From the NCBI RefSeq assembly GCF_001645125.1, contig NZ_LXKA01000221.1, positions 1-64,000 on the forward strand: a stretch of DNA of 64,000 bases, in the 5' to 3' direction. The translations under genes were made by a program, and so were the position numbers. Shown one piece after another: positions 34,849 through 43,642 of the stretch. The DNA comes from Paraburkholderia ginsengiterrae. Its GTDB lineage: Bacteria; Pseudomonadota; Gammaproteobacteria; Burkholderiales; Burkholderiaceae. Below the pieces are notes generated by a model that was given only the letters and a program-made list of their open reading frames with translations, was not told the DNA's origin and ran no database searches. Numbering within the stretch: position 1 is the first letter of the stretch; every line of letters starts with the position of its first letter.

Positions 34849-35970
34849 ATGAAAAAGCTGCTCGTCGTCTTTCCCGCAATGCTATTCATCAGCCATGAGG
34901 CGTACGCCCAGAGCAGCGTGACGATCTACGGCATCATCGACGACGGTCTGACCTGGTCGAGCAATCAGGGCGGCAAGAGCGCCTTCCAGATGCAAGGCAG
35001 CATTTCGCAGGGCAATCGCTGGGGGCTTAAGGGCGCGGAAGACCTCGGCGGCGGCACAACCGCTATTTTCCGGCTCGAAAGCGGCTTTAACGTCAACACG
35101 GGCGCATTCAGCCAGGGCGGTCGGGAGTTTGGCCGGCTCGCCTATGTGGGCCTGTCCAGCAACAGCTATGGCACGTTGACGCTGGGGCGGCAGGGCGAAG
35201 CGGTGGGCGACTATATTGGCTCACTGTCCGCCAATGGCACCCTGCCGGGCGGCATCCTGTTTCCGCATCCTGGAGACCTGGACAACAACGGCATCGATTT
35301 TCGCCTCAACAATGCCGTCAAGTACGTTACGCCGACCATTGCCGGTTTAACCGGTGTCGCGATCTATAGCCTTGGCGGGGTCGCCGGCAATTTTGCGCAG
35401 AACAGCGCCAAATCCTTCGCTCTTCAATACGTGAATGGAAACTTGCATCTGGTAGGCGCGTATACATCGATCGATCACCCGGCAACTTCTGTACCGGAAG
35501 GCGTGTGGACGGCTGCCAACACCGTTGACGGCAACTACGGACTCGCTGCCGGCGGCTACAAGGTGTTTGGCCTCGCCGCAGCCTACGCTTTCGGTGCGAT
35601 GAAGATCAGCGCCGATTGGACGCACACGCAGTTTGGCGACCTCGATCCCGCTCTGGGCGCGAAGATCCGCGGACACGTGACCTTCAATATCGGCGAAGTC
35701 GTGGCGAGCTACATGGTGACGCCGGCGCTACAGCTTGGCGCTGCGTACAGCTATACGGAGGGCAATGTGTCGGCAACCGGGCAGGAGCCTCGATACCACG
35801 AGGTTGACGCGAGCGCTGACTACTTCCTGTCGAAAGCGACCGACGTCTATGCCAGCGCGACTTATATGCGAGCGGGCGGCGGCGCGGTCGCCGACCTCGC
35901 GCCTGTACTGGCGGCGTCCAGTTCGGCCAATCAGGTGGCGTTGCGTATCGGGATCCGGAAGAAGTTTTGA
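34849..35970 (+). CDS. Gram-negative trimeric porin (Burkholderia type)
   Basis: The 373-residue protein has a signal peptide ending in AYA and the family opening SSVTIYGIIDDGLTW, then GAEDLGGGTTAIFRLESGF (the loop 1 region) and a C-terminal Phe in IGIRKKF, needed for outer-membrane insertion. Such 16-strand porins let small anionic or neutral solutes in. It follows the CoA cassette and may supply its substrate. The 140 bases upstream hold a possible promoter (TTGCAT near 34793 and TATTAA near 34813). Confidence 0.93.
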   Translation: MKKLLVVFPAMLFISHEAYAQSSVTIYGIIDDGLTWSSNQGGKSAFQMQGSISQGNRWGLKGAEDLGGGTTAIFRLESGFNVNTGAFSQGGREFGRLAYVGLSSNSYGTLTLGRQGEAVGDYIGSLSANGTLPGGILFPHPGDLDNNGIDFRLNNAVKYVTPTIAGLTGVAIYSLGGVAGNFAQNSAKSFALQYVNGNLHLVGAYTSIDHPATSVPEGVWTAANTVDGNYGLAAGGYKVFGLAAAYAFGAMKISADWTHTQFGDLDPALGAKIRGHVTFNIGEVVASYMVTPALQLGAAYSYTEGNVSATGQEPRYHEVDASADYFLSKATDVYASATYMRAGGGAVADLAPVLAASSSANQVALRIGIRKKF

Positions 35971-36055
35971 GGCGGCGCATCAACATGACAGCTGAGACTT
36001 TCGATCAGATTCGTGAAGGCAAGCCGCTCTGACGTGCGCCTTGCCGCAGTGCCAA

Positions 36056-36814
36056 TCATGCTTGCAAAGTCGTGGCGCGCGCATTGGCCGGCACCGGTTG
36101 GTGGGAGAGGGTCCGTGCGAGAAGTGACCCGTAGCGCGTGGGTCGCTCGACAATTCCGAACTGGCAAAGGCAATGCCACAGCAATGCGGCATTGCTCGTG
36201 ACAACGGGAACGCCGATCTCTTTCTCAAGCGCCTCGATCACTGGGCTGACATGAATCCCCGCACAACTTATCAATAAGGCGTCAAAGCTGCTTGCAATTC
36301 CTGCCGCAAGATCGAGCCAGGATTGTGGTGGGATGGCCGCCTGCTCCAGGGGCGTCTGGCATGGCTGGCTTGCGTGGTCGACGACCTCGATCCCATGTTC
36401 ACGCAGAAAGCCGATTTCCTTCAGTACAACCTCCTGCCGATAAGGTGTCAGCAACGCAATTCTTGGGGCCGACAGTGCTTCCAAAGCAGCGAGTACCGCG
36501 TCGATCGTTGTCACGGCGGCGATACCCGTCGCGTCTGTGATTCGCCGCCTGATCGCCTCGGGGCCATTGACCACGCCTGCCGCCGTGCAATTCAACGCGA
36601 TCAGATCGACTTTCGCGTCGGCGAGCAAGCCGGCATGGTATTCGAGGTCATCAATGATCTTCGTGTCGGATTCGAGTGACGTATCGCGGAACGGCAAGCG
36701 CGTTGTCACGAACTGCACCCCTTCGGGCGCCATCAACTGAACCTCGAAATCGCAGAGCCCTCCGGACGGATAGAGATGACCGATCCGGGCCAAGGTGCCT
36801 AAGCCGATGCTCAT
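36056..36814 (-). CDS. Asp/Glu racemase superfamily protein (arylmalonate decarboxylase/maleate isomerase-like)
   Basis: The 252-residue protein has the two Cys sites of the superfamily, in IALNCTAAGVVNG and ALLISCAGIHV. The opening IGHLYPSGGLCDFEVQLMAP resembles arylmalonate decarboxylase and maleate isomerase more than glutamate racemase. Members racemise, isomerise or decarboxylate small acids without cofactors. The frame is open to 37108 but ATG 36814 is the better start. It is downstream of the AAHS carrier gene and probably cotranscribed. Confidence 0.82.
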   Translation of the reverse strand: MSIGLGTLARIGHLYPSGGLCDFEVQLMAPEGVQFVTTRLPFRDTSLESDTKIIDDLEYHAGLLADAKVDLIALNCTAAGVVNGPEAIRRRITDATGIAAVTTIDAVLAALEALSAPRIALLTPYRQEVVLKEIGFLREHGIEVVDHASQPCQTPLEQAAIPPQSWLDLAAGIASSFDALLISCAGIHVSPVIEALEKEIGVPVVTSNAALLWHCLCQFGIVERPTRYGSLLARTLSHQPVPANARATTLQA

Positions 36815-36903
36815 CGCTTTGCCTCGGTGGTGTGTTGTTGGGAACGTGAGCGGCGTGGCAATGCTGAACGTTGCGCGATCTGCGTGTCCTCTTGCCAATC
36901 CAT

Positions 36904-38253
36904 TCAGCCTTCCAGAGGAACACTCGACGAGTCGACACGTGCCACGCGTGAGCGCGGCTTGCCGGTCAAAGCAATCGCCAGCGCCGCAACGAGCGCGGAG
37001 GTGGCAAACGCGTAGAAATTCCATTGGATCTCGACGTTGTGCGCGGCAAGATAGGCACCGACCATCGGACCGCCCATCGCGCCAAAACGTCCGATGCCAA
37101 CGGCCCATCCGGTCGCGCTTGCACGCGCATGCGCGCGATAGAAATTGGCGATGAAGCCCAGCTGAACCATCGCGACGCCAATGCTGCCAAAACCGGCGAG
37201 TGCGACGAGCGCATAGTTAAAGACGAGGCTTCCCTTGAGGGTGAGGCAGCACACGGAGAGCGCGCCGATGATATAGCCCCCGACGATGGTCTTGCGCGCG
37301 CCCAATCGGTCGCTGATCTGGCCAATGAGGATGCCGCCCAACGCGGATGACAGCATGAACACCGCGAGAAACGACAGGCTCGAACCAAGGTCATAACCGA
37401 GCTTGCGCATGAGTTGCGGCAACCACGTGCCCAACCCGTAAATCACCAGGACGGCGGCAACCTGCGCAACCCACAGACAAACCGTTGCCCAGAAATTCTG
37501 CGGCGAGAACACTTCGCGGAACACCGCGCCAAGCGAGGGTTTCGGTGCCGCGCCGTGGCTTGCACGTTGAAACATGGATGAATCGATACCCAGGCGTTGG
37601 GCCAAAGTCTTCGCCTGAGTCTCTTTGCCCTTCGCAAGCAGAAAGTCGAGTGATTCGGGCAGAAACCACAGGAGAAAAGGAAGCGCCAGCAGCGGACTCG
37701 CCCCTAGCGCAACGACGAAGCGCCACCCGTGCGACTGCACAAAGAAAATACCGATGACCGCAGATAGCAGCGCACCGAGCGAGTAGCCCGAGTACATCAG
37801 CGCGAAATTCAGATTGCGCTTGTCAGAGGGCGAATATTCGACGGTTAGCGCGGCTGCCGCTGAAATGACTCCGCCAAGGCCGAGCCCGCCGATGAACCGG
37901 CTAACGGAGAACACGAACGGCGTCGGCGCCCACGCCGCGCCGAGCATGGACAGGGAGAAGAGGGCGACACAACTGATCAGCAGCAGTTTTCTGCCGACCA
38001 GGTCGCTGATCACGCTGATGAAATACGACCCAAACAAGGTGCCGAACAGAGCGGCGCTACCCATGGCGCCGATTTCCATCGGGGTGAGCTTCCAGACGGG
38101 ATCGCTTAGCAGGGACGGGACGATCGTTCCCATCACGCCGATGTCGTAACCCTCGGCGACGATCGTCAGAAAACACAGGACCAGGACCCGATACGTGGTT
38201 GCGGACGGCGGGTTGAACGAACGTAATTGCGCGTTTTCGGAGATTGCGGCCAT
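36904..38253 (-). CDS. MFS transporter, aromatic acid:H+ symporter (AAHS) family
   Basis: The 449-residue protein has twelve membrane segments. The first loop reads VAEGYDIGVMGTIVPSLL (the GYD motif of AAHS carriers such as PcaK), and FGSYFISVISDLVGRKLLL is the MFS loop motif. It imports an aromatic or related acid. An upstream palindrome at 38423-38435 overlaps its probable promoter. It is followed 89 bases on by the racemase-like gene. Confidence 0.92.
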   Translation of the reverse strand: MAAISENAQLRSFNPPSATTYRVLVLCFLTIVAEGYDIGVMGTIVPSLLSDPVWKLTPMEIGAMGSAALFGTLFGSYFISVISDLVGRKLLLISCVALFSLSMLGAAWAPTPFVFSVSRFIGGLGLGGVISAAAALTVEYSPSDKRNLNFALMYSGYSLGALLSAVIGIFFVQSHGWRFVVALGASPLLALPFLLWFLPESLDFLLAKGKETQAKTLAQRLGIDSSMFQRASHGAAPKPSLGAVFREVFSPQNFWATVCLWVAQVAAVLVIYGLGTWLPQLMRKLGYDLGSSLSFLAVFMLSSALGGILIGQISDRLGARKTIVGGYIIGALSVCCLTLKGSLVFNYALVALAGFGSIGVAMVQLGFIANFYRAHARASATGWAVGIGRFGAMGGPMVGAYLAAHNVEIQWNFYAFATSALVAALAIALTGKPRSRVARVDSSSVPLEG

Positions 38254-38422
38254 GCCAGCACCTCAGGCAAAGAGTAACGCCATTGATTGCCCGACCACCT
38301 GATTGTCCGGCAGGTTCGGTCCGCGCTCCAGCGCTGTTTCAATGTGCGCCGCAGCGAGGGATTCCGCCGTGAATGATCAGAGGATTAGGGATTAAGGCCG
38401 CTCAAGACAGCAGCCTAAATAC

Positions 38423-38435
38423 AGAATGACATTCT
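38423..38435. promoter_or_regulatory. TetR-type operator, copy 1 (upstream of the AAHS carrier)
   Basis: This is a perfect 13-base palindrome AGAATG-A-CATTCT. It lies 170 bases upstream of the carrier gene and next to TTGACA (on the minus strand, 38447-38452). An almost identical copy lies before the Rieske oxygenase gene. The TetR gene between them is the obvious binder. Confidence 0.65.
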
Positions 38436-38487
38436 TTTTTGCGTGCTGTCAAAGTTTTCAAAATTCCGCTTCGTCGCGGATCAACGG

Positions 38488-39120
38488 CTAGCGCGTTTCC
38501 GGCTCCTGCTCGCCGAGCAGCAGGTCGGCCATCATGCAGGAGATTTTGTCGATGTCGCGATCGTCGCCGATACGGTGATTGATGACGAATCCATCGAACG
38601 CCATCCAGATGAGGTGCGACAGCAAATCGCCGTGCACCACGCCGGCTCGTTCCGGCGGAAGCGAGTCGAGCAACAGCTGCGTCACGAACACCTCAACGGG
38701 TTGCAACAGATTGACCGGCTTGCGAAGGTCTGCCGGCGCGGTCGCCAGTGCGTCGATGAGCGAGTTCGCAAAGGCATGATCGGCCGCCGGAATATCCGCC
38801 CAGATTCCGCTGATGATACGGCGGATCTTGCTGCGCGGATTCGACAGCAGCATGACCTCGGCACGCAGCGCGTGCAGCTTCTGGGTCAGCCACGGCTGAT
38901 AAATCTCGTACAGGATGATCAGCTTCGAATCGAAGTACACGTACAGGTTCGCCACGGTGGTCCCCGCCTCGCGCGCGATCTCTGTCATCGTGGTCGCCGA
39001 ATAGCCTTTGCGGCTGAATGCCGCGAAGGCCGACGCCAGAATTGCCTCGCGAATTTCTGCTTTTTTTACCTGCGGCACCACGCCTCCTGCGGTAGGTGAT
39101 TCAACGAATTGACTCGCCAT
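38488..39120 (-). CDS. TetR-family transcriptional regulator
   Basis: The 210-residue protein has the TetR helix-turn-helix near residues 25-60 (AFSRKGYSATTMTEIAREAGTTVANLYVYF split across that stretch) and a helical ligand domain. It lies between an AAHS carrier (same strand, downstream) and a divergent Rieske oxygenase operon, with palindromes on both sides. It probably represses both units until a substrate-derived ligand binds. Confidence 0.92.
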   Translation of the reverse strand: MASQFVESPTAGGVVPQVKKAEIREAILASAFAAFSRKGYSATTMTEIAREAGTTVANLYVYFDSKLIILYEIYQPWLTQKLHALRAEVMLLSNPRSKIRRIISGIWADIPAADHAFANSLIDALATAPADLRKPVNLLQPVEVFVTQLLLDSLPPERAGVVHGDLLSHLIWMAFDGFVINHRIGDDRDIDKISCMMADLLLGEQEPETR

Positions 39121-39187
39121 TCTAGCAATCGTCCGCGCGCTGAACGCCTCGCGATCGGCGGCGCTTCAAAAAGTTTTCACAAAGCGC

Positions 39188-39216
39188 TTGACAGCGATTT
39201 TGGTTGAAAACAGAAT
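39188..39216 (+). promoter_or_regulatory. Promoter of the Rieske oxygenase operon
   Basis: TTGACA (39188-39193, consensus), a 17-base spacer and CAGAAT (39211-39216, four of six matches) lie 51 bases before the first start codon. The -10 box overlaps the palindrome at 39212-39224, which fits repression by steric block. Confidence 0.65.
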
Positions 39217-39224
39217 GACATTCA
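39212..39224. promoter_or_regulatory. TetR-type operator, copy 2 (Rieske oxygenase promoter)
   Basis: The sequence AGAATGACATTCA matches copy 1 at 12 of 13 bases (a 14-base identical core counting flanking AC). It overlaps the -10 box of the Rieske operon promoter. Confidence 0.65.
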
Positions 39225-39266
39225 TTATTCAGCGATTCAGCTTTCACCTTACGAAGGACGCCGTTC

Positions 39267-40556
39267 ATGAATGCGATTCCCGCCCCGGAGGGCACGTTGA
39301 CCGCGCGCTACGCGGAGTTGGGCTCTGGACTGATTCCCGTCGAGCCCTATATTTCGCCTGAGTACTACGAGCGCGAGAAGGCGCATATCTTCAGGAAGAC
39401 CTGGCTGCAGGTCGGCCGTGTCGAGGAAATCCCCGAGGCGGGCGACTATTTCGTCAAGAAACTCGACGCTTGCGACACGGAGATCATCGTTGTGCGCAAC
39501 AAGCGCGGTGAGATTCGCGCGATGCACAATGTCTGCTCGCATCGGCTGAATCAGATTGCGTATGACAAAACCGGACATGCGCGCAAGTTCTTCTGCAAGT
39601 TCCACGGCTGGGCGTACGACCTGGACGGCAATCTCACCGGCGTGCCAGACGAGCAATGTTTTTTTGGGCTCGATTTCAAGGACTACGCACTGACACGCGT
39701 TGCATGCGACGTATGGCAAGGATTCATTTTCGTGAACATGGATCCGCAGCCCAGGCTCTCGCTCGCGGACTTTCTCAGGCCGATGTACGCAGAAGTCGAA
39801 GGCTATCCGTTCGACAAGCTGAAAGTGGGCTTCGCGTGGGAAACGGTGGTCGACTGCAACTGGAAGCTCGCACTCGACGCGTTCCAGGAGGCCTATCACG
39901 TCGCGTATGTGCATGGCAATTCGATTGCCGACGCGATCGACAAGAGCGCGGGTGGCAGCATGCCGCCGCTCGACGCGCTGTGTGGCGAGTTCCATCGGCG
40001 TCTGTCGCTGGCGGGCAACCAGAAATCGGTCTATGGCAACCCGAAAGCGGTGACCTCGGGCGGCGCAGCCGCAGCCGAAGCGTTGTCGGATGCGGGCTCG
40101 AAGCGCCCGATTGCCGCCTCGGCGTTGCGTGCGGGTATCGGCAGCGCGCGTCATGAGTTCCCTCTCGATGCGTTGCCCAAGGGCGTCAACTGGACGAAAA
40201 GCGAGAACTGGCTGTTCGACATCAACGTGATGTTTCCGGACTTCTATCTGTCGCTGCGTCCCAACTACTGCCAAGCCTACAACTTCCGTCCGATCGCGCA
40301 TAACAAAACGCTTTTTGAAGCGCGCGTGTACTACCCGGAAATGACGACGCCCGGCGGCCGCTTTTTCCTCGAGTACATGAAAGTGGCTTTGCGCGACGTG
40401 CTGCTCGAAGACCTCAGCACGCTCGAGCGTACGCAACGGGCGGCGGAAACCGGCGTGAAGAAATTCATGGTGTTGCAGGACAACGAATTGCTGGTACGGC
40501 ACAGCTATCACGTCATCGAACGCCTGTTGGCGCAAGCCGAAGCCACTGTGGAGTAA
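39267..40556 (+). CDS. Rieske non-haem iron oxygenase, large (alpha) subunit
   Basis: The 429-residue protein has the Rieske cluster ligands Cys90-x-His92 (NVCSHRLN) and Cys110-x2-His113 (CKFHGW), and the mononuclear iron site with His211 and His216 in DAFQEAYHVAYVH. It hydroxylates an aromatic or heteroaromatic ring, or demethylates, using two electrons per turnover. A reductase (41799) and a Rieske ferredoxin (45527) in the same operon can supply these. A typical small subunit is absent, but 43058 encodes an NTF2-fold protein that could serve. First gene of the operon. Confidence 0.92.
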   Translation: MNAIPAPEGTLTARYAELGSGLIPVEPYISPEYYEREKAHIFRKTWLQVGRVEEIPEAGDYFVKKLDACDTEIIVVRNKRGEIRAMHNVCSHRLNQIAYDKTGHARKFFCKFHGWAYDLDGNLTGVPDEQCFFGLDFKDYALTRVACDVWQGFIFVNMDPQPRLSLADFLRPMYAEVEGYPFDKLKVGFAWETVVDCNWKLALDAFQEAYHVAYVHGNSIADAIDKSAGGSMPPLDALCGEFHRRLSLAGNQKSVYGNPKAVTSGGAAAAEALSDAGSKRPIAASALRAGIGSARHEFPLDALPKGVNWTKSENWLFDINVMFPDFYLSLRPNYCQAYNFRPIAHNKTLFEARVYYPEMTTPGGRFFLEYMKVALRDVLLEDLSTLERTQRAAETGVKKFMVLQDNELLVRHSYHVIERLLAQAEATVE

Positions 40557-40561
40557 AGGTC

Positions 40562-40966
40562 ATGGAACAGAAAGTCATCGTCGTCACCCAGCGCACGAAT
40601 CACACGAAGGACGCGCCGTCACCCGCTCCGCTGCCTGCCGCCTTCGATGAACTGAGCCGGTTTGTCGACACATGGGCGTTGCCGACCGAAACCGGACGCA
40701 TGACGCAGCGTCATACGGTGGGCATGGCCGCCATTGTCGAATTCAAGGACGCGATGCTCGCCAGGGTCGACGACATCGTGGCATGGCTCAACCAGTTCGA
40801 ACTGCACAGGCTGCCCGAAGACGCAAAGACGCTGATGTATCTGCTTCTCTCGCTGGCAGAAGTCGCACCAGCTGTCGAGTTCTATCAGCAGCCTTTCGTG
40901 ATCGACGGATACGATCCGTTCCGCTTCGTGGCGGACGAAACGTTTTCCATGCGCCCCGCCATCTGA
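40562..40966 (+). CDS. Conserved-looking small protein of unknown function
   Basis: The 134-residue acidic protein follows the Rieske alpha gene by five bases. No family is recognised. The first 25 residues are low complexity (Pro/Ala rich); the rest is helical-looking (ARVDDIVAWLNQFELHRLPE, then LLLSLAEVAP) and ends FRFVADETFSMRPAI. There is no signal peptide or membrane segment. Tight packing with the oxygenase suggests a subunit or accessory role. Confidence 0.7.
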   Translation: MEQKVIVVTQRTNHTKDAPSPAPLPAAFDELSRFVDTWALPTETGRMTQRHTVGMAAIVEFKDAMLARVDDIVAWLNQFELHRLPEDAKTLMYLLLSLAEVAPAVEFYQQPFVIDGYDPFRFVADETFSMRPAI

Positions 40967-40999
40967 CGCTCACGCGTTCGATCAGTCAAGGATCAGATC

Positions 41000-41431
41000 A
41001 TGCCCAAGTGCCGCATTTTTGGTGTTGACCATGCGCTCAAGGAGGTTGTCGCCAACGGCCTCTACATGAAGACGATGATCGGCGAGACGATGAGCGTCGC
41101 GGTCATCAAGTTTGTCGAAACAGCGGGCCACGGGCTGCCCGCGAAAGCGCACAGCCACGGAGAAGAGGCGTCGTTGCAGATCAGGGGCGGCTGTTCGATT
41201 TTCGAGGTGCACGGCAACGGCGAGGAGATCGAGCGGCGCCTGAACACGGGCGAGGGCATGATCATTCCCGCCGGCTTGAGTCACTACGGCGTCAACACCT
41301 ACGAGGGCGCCGGCGTGAGCATGCGTCTGAACGTGGTGACGCCGCCGCGTGCCGAATATCGCAGCGATGACGAAGCTCCCTATTACCCGCTGGCCAATCG
41401 GGAGAACGAATCGCGGGGGAACGCATCGTGA
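41000..41431 (+). CDS. Cupin-domain protein with metal ligands
   Basis: The 143-residue single cupin has first-motif ligands in KAHSHGEEASLQIRGG (HxHxxE) and second-motif residues in GEGMIIPAGLSHYGVNTYEG (a His about 40 residues later). It could bind Fe or Mn and act as a dioxygenase, isomerase or ligand sensor. Its stop overlaps the next cupin gene (GTGA). Confidence 0.8.
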   Translation: MPKCRIFGVDHALKEVVANGLYMKTMIGETMSVAVIKFVETAGHGLPAKAHSHGEEASLQIRGGCSIFEVHGNGEEIERRLNTGEGMIIPAGLSHYGVNTYEGAGVSMRLNVVTPPRAEYRSDDEAPYYPLANRENESRGNAS

Positions 41432-41802
41432 GTGAAGCGATTCCGTCGAATGCCGGCGCCGCGCATTGCACGCTGTTGCCGGCCATTCCTTCTGAAGGAG
41501 CGGCGGCGGCCCTGCCGGTCCAGCGAAATATCGCTGATGGCGCGGCGCTTTCAGCGTCGACTCAACGGATGCAATGCGACGAGCTGGTCGAACTCGCAGC
41601 GGGCCTTCTTGGTGAAGAGCTTGCCGCCGTGCTGGAAGGGCGCGTCGACATCGTCGCAGCGGATGAACACTACATCCTCTCGGCGGGCGAGGCGATCCTG
41701 ATCCCGCCGCGGGAAGCGCGCCGCTATCGTTGCGTCACGCCAAGCTGCGTGCTGTATCGCGTGACGTGCAACGCAGAAGCAAACAAGGAGCCGCAGGTAT
41801 GA
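41428..41802 (+). CDS. Cupin-like protein without metal ligands
   Basis: The 124-residue protein reads GEELAAVLEGRVDIVAADEHYILSAGEAILIPPREARRY in sections, the beta-barrel rhythm of a cupin. The motif-one His residues are replaced, so it probably does not bind metal. GTG 41428 overlaps the previous stop, and the next gene's ATG overlaps its stop at 41799-41802. It may pair with the metal-binding cupin upstream. Confidence 0.75.
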   Translation: MSEAIPSNAGAAHCTLLPAIPSEGAAAALPVQRNIADGAALSASTQRMQCDELVELAAGLLGEELAAVLEGRVDIVAADEHYILSAGEAILIPPREARRYRCVTPSCVLYRVTCNAEANKEPQV

Positions 41803-43058
41803 ACTCGCCACATGTCGCGATAGTCGGCGCGGGCCATGCCGGCGGACGCGTCGCACAGCATCTGAGGGCACTTGGCCATGCCGGGCAAGTCACGCTGATC
41901 GGCGACGAGCCGCATGCGCCTTACGAGCGTCCCGCACTCTCGAAAGAGCTGCTGCTGGGTACGAAGACGCAAGACAGCCTTGTGCTGACCTCGTCCGGCT
42001 ATTGGACCAGCGAGTCGCTGACGCAAACCGGCATCGAGCGCGTGTGCGCGAGTGCGCGGAAACTCGACGTCGATTCACGGCGCCTGCATCTCGACAGCGG
42101 CGCAGTCGTGGACTTCGACTTGCTGGTCGTTGCGACGGGCGGCATGGCGAGGCGTCCGCATTGGCTCGCTCGACCCATTGAAGGCGTGCATGTGCTGCGT
42201 ACGGTGGACGATTGTCTCGCATTGCGCGCGTCGCTTGAGGGTTGCCGCAAGCTGGCGATCATCGGCGCGGGCGTGATTGGAATGGAGGTGGCGTCGACAG
42301 CGATGTCGCTCGGCGTACCGGTGACGGTGCTGGAGGCGGGTGACGGCATTATGGGGCGTTGTCTGCCGCCGCTGGTCGCCAGCTGGCTTGCGCAGGAGCA
42401 TGCCGCGAAGGGCGTCGATTTGCGAACACGTGTCCACGTCACGGACGTCGTGCGCGCGGGCAGCACGGATGGCAGCGCGTTGGCGTTGCGCATCGAAGCC
42501 CGGCAGGACGGCGCGCCGGTGAGTATCGAGGCCGACTGCGTGTTGATCGCGATCGGCGTCGACTGCAATCCGGCCTTCCTGCGCGGCACAGGACTTTCGG
42601 ACGAGCGTGGCGTACTGGTCGACGAATTCTGCCGCAGCCCTCGCGCGCCCTGGCTGTACGCCGCCGGAGACGCGGCATGCACATTGGACAGCGCTTCCAG
42701 CCGCCACTTCAGGCAGGAAACGTGGCGCAACGCCGAGAATCAGGCGCGTGCCGTAGCCGGAATCATCAGCGGCAAAGAAGAACCCTATGCCGAGATTCAG
42801 TGGATGTGGACCGATCAACTCGGCCACGCCATTCAGGTGACGGGCGTGCATGAGCCCGGCGATGAGATCGTCGTGCGCGGTTCGCTGTCTTCGGCGGATG
42901 CAACGGTCATTTCTCTGCGCGACGGTTGCGTGAGCGCGGGTGTGACGGTCAACCAGAGCCGTGAAAGGCGGCATCTGGAACGTCTCGTGGGCACGCGCAG
43001 GCGGATCGACGCGGGCCAATTGGCCGACACGTCGATTCCGTTGAAGGAGCTGGTGTGA
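41799..43058 (+). CDS. FAD-dependent ferredoxin reductase of a Rieske oxygenase system
   Basis: The 419-residue two-nucleotide-site reductase has FAD motif IVGAGHAGGRVAQHL near residue 8, EPHAPYERPALSKELL, and NAD motif AIIGAGVIGMEVASTA near residue 150, then YAAGDAACT. It passes electrons from NAD(P)H to a ferredoxin; the Rieske ferredoxin at 45527 is the likely acceptor. ATGA overlaps link it to its upstream neighbour, and TGATG to the next. Confidence 0.92.
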   Translation: MNSPHVAIVGAGHAGGRVAQHLRALGHAGQVTLIGDEPHAPYERPALSKELLLGTKTQDSLVLTSSGYWTSESLTQTGIERVCASARKLDVDSRRLHLDSGAVVDFDLLVVATGGMARRPHWLARPIEGVHVLRTVDDCLALRASLEGCRKLAIIGAGVIGMEVASTAMSLGVPVTVLEAGDGIMGRCLPPLVASWLAQEHAAKGVDLRTRVHVTDVVRAGSTDGSALALRIEARQDGAPVSIEADCVLIAIGVDCNPAFLRGTGLSDERGVLVDEFCRSPRAPWLYAAGDAACTLDSASSRHFRQETWRNAENQARAVAGIISGKEEPYAEIQWMWTDQLGHAIQVTGVHEPGDEIVVRGSLSSADATVISLRDGCVSAGVTVNQSRERRHLERLVGTRRRIDAGQLADTSIPLKELV

Positions 43059-43642
43059 TGGCAGAACGTGATACGCCGGTACTGTCGCTCGAGGCGCGCG
43101 TCGCCCGGCTCGAAGCGGTCGACGCGATCCGCTCGCTGAAGGCACGCTATGGCGCGCTCGCCGATGCGAAATACACGAGTGACTACCAACGGCAGCCGCC
43201 GCATGTGATGCGCGAAATCGCGTTGCAACAGGCCGCATGCTTCACCGAGCGCGCAGTGTGGATCGGCGGCGCGGGATTTGGCAACGACCTCACCGGGCGT
43301 GCCGCGCTCGGCGAATGGTTTCAGCGCTCGCCGTGGCGTTTCGCGATGCATTACTACGTGAGTGAAGAACTCGAGGTTACCGACGCCACTCACGCAACCG
43401 GCACCTGGAGGCTCTGGCAGCTTGCGTTGCGTGATGATGACGCGCATGCGGTATTGCTTGGGGCGGTCACCAACGAGAAATATGAGCGCACGCCCACCGG
43501 CACGTGGCTGATCAGTGAAATGCGCTTCACGCAGCTTCACATGATGGAGCCCGACGACAGGATGTTGCCGCTAGCCAGTGATTTCGCTTCGCTCACCGCA
43601 TTGCGCAAGTCCGCATGCAGCGAAATGACCCGAACCGTTTGA
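43058..43642 (+). CDS. SnoaL/NTF2-fold protein, possible oxygenase small subunit
   Basis: The 194-residue protein begins with the SnoaL-4-type helix (SLEARVARLEAVDAIRSLKA, then RYGALADAKY) and shows GFGNDLTGRAALGEWFQ and TGTWRLWQLALRDD. Rieske oxygenase beta subunits share the NTF2 fold, so it could be the small subunit, but sequence alone does not prove that. ATG 43058 overlaps the previous stop; GTG 43055 is an alternative. Confidence 0.78.
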   Translation: MAERDTPVLSLEARVARLEAVDAIRSLKARYGALADAKYTSDYQRQPPHVMREIALQQAACFTERAVWIGGAGFGNDLTGRAALGEWFQRSPWRFAMHYYVSEELEVTDATHATGTWRLWQLALRDDDAHAVLLGAVTNEKYERTPTGTWLISEMRFTQLHMMEPDDRMLPLASDFASLTALRKSACSEMTRTV

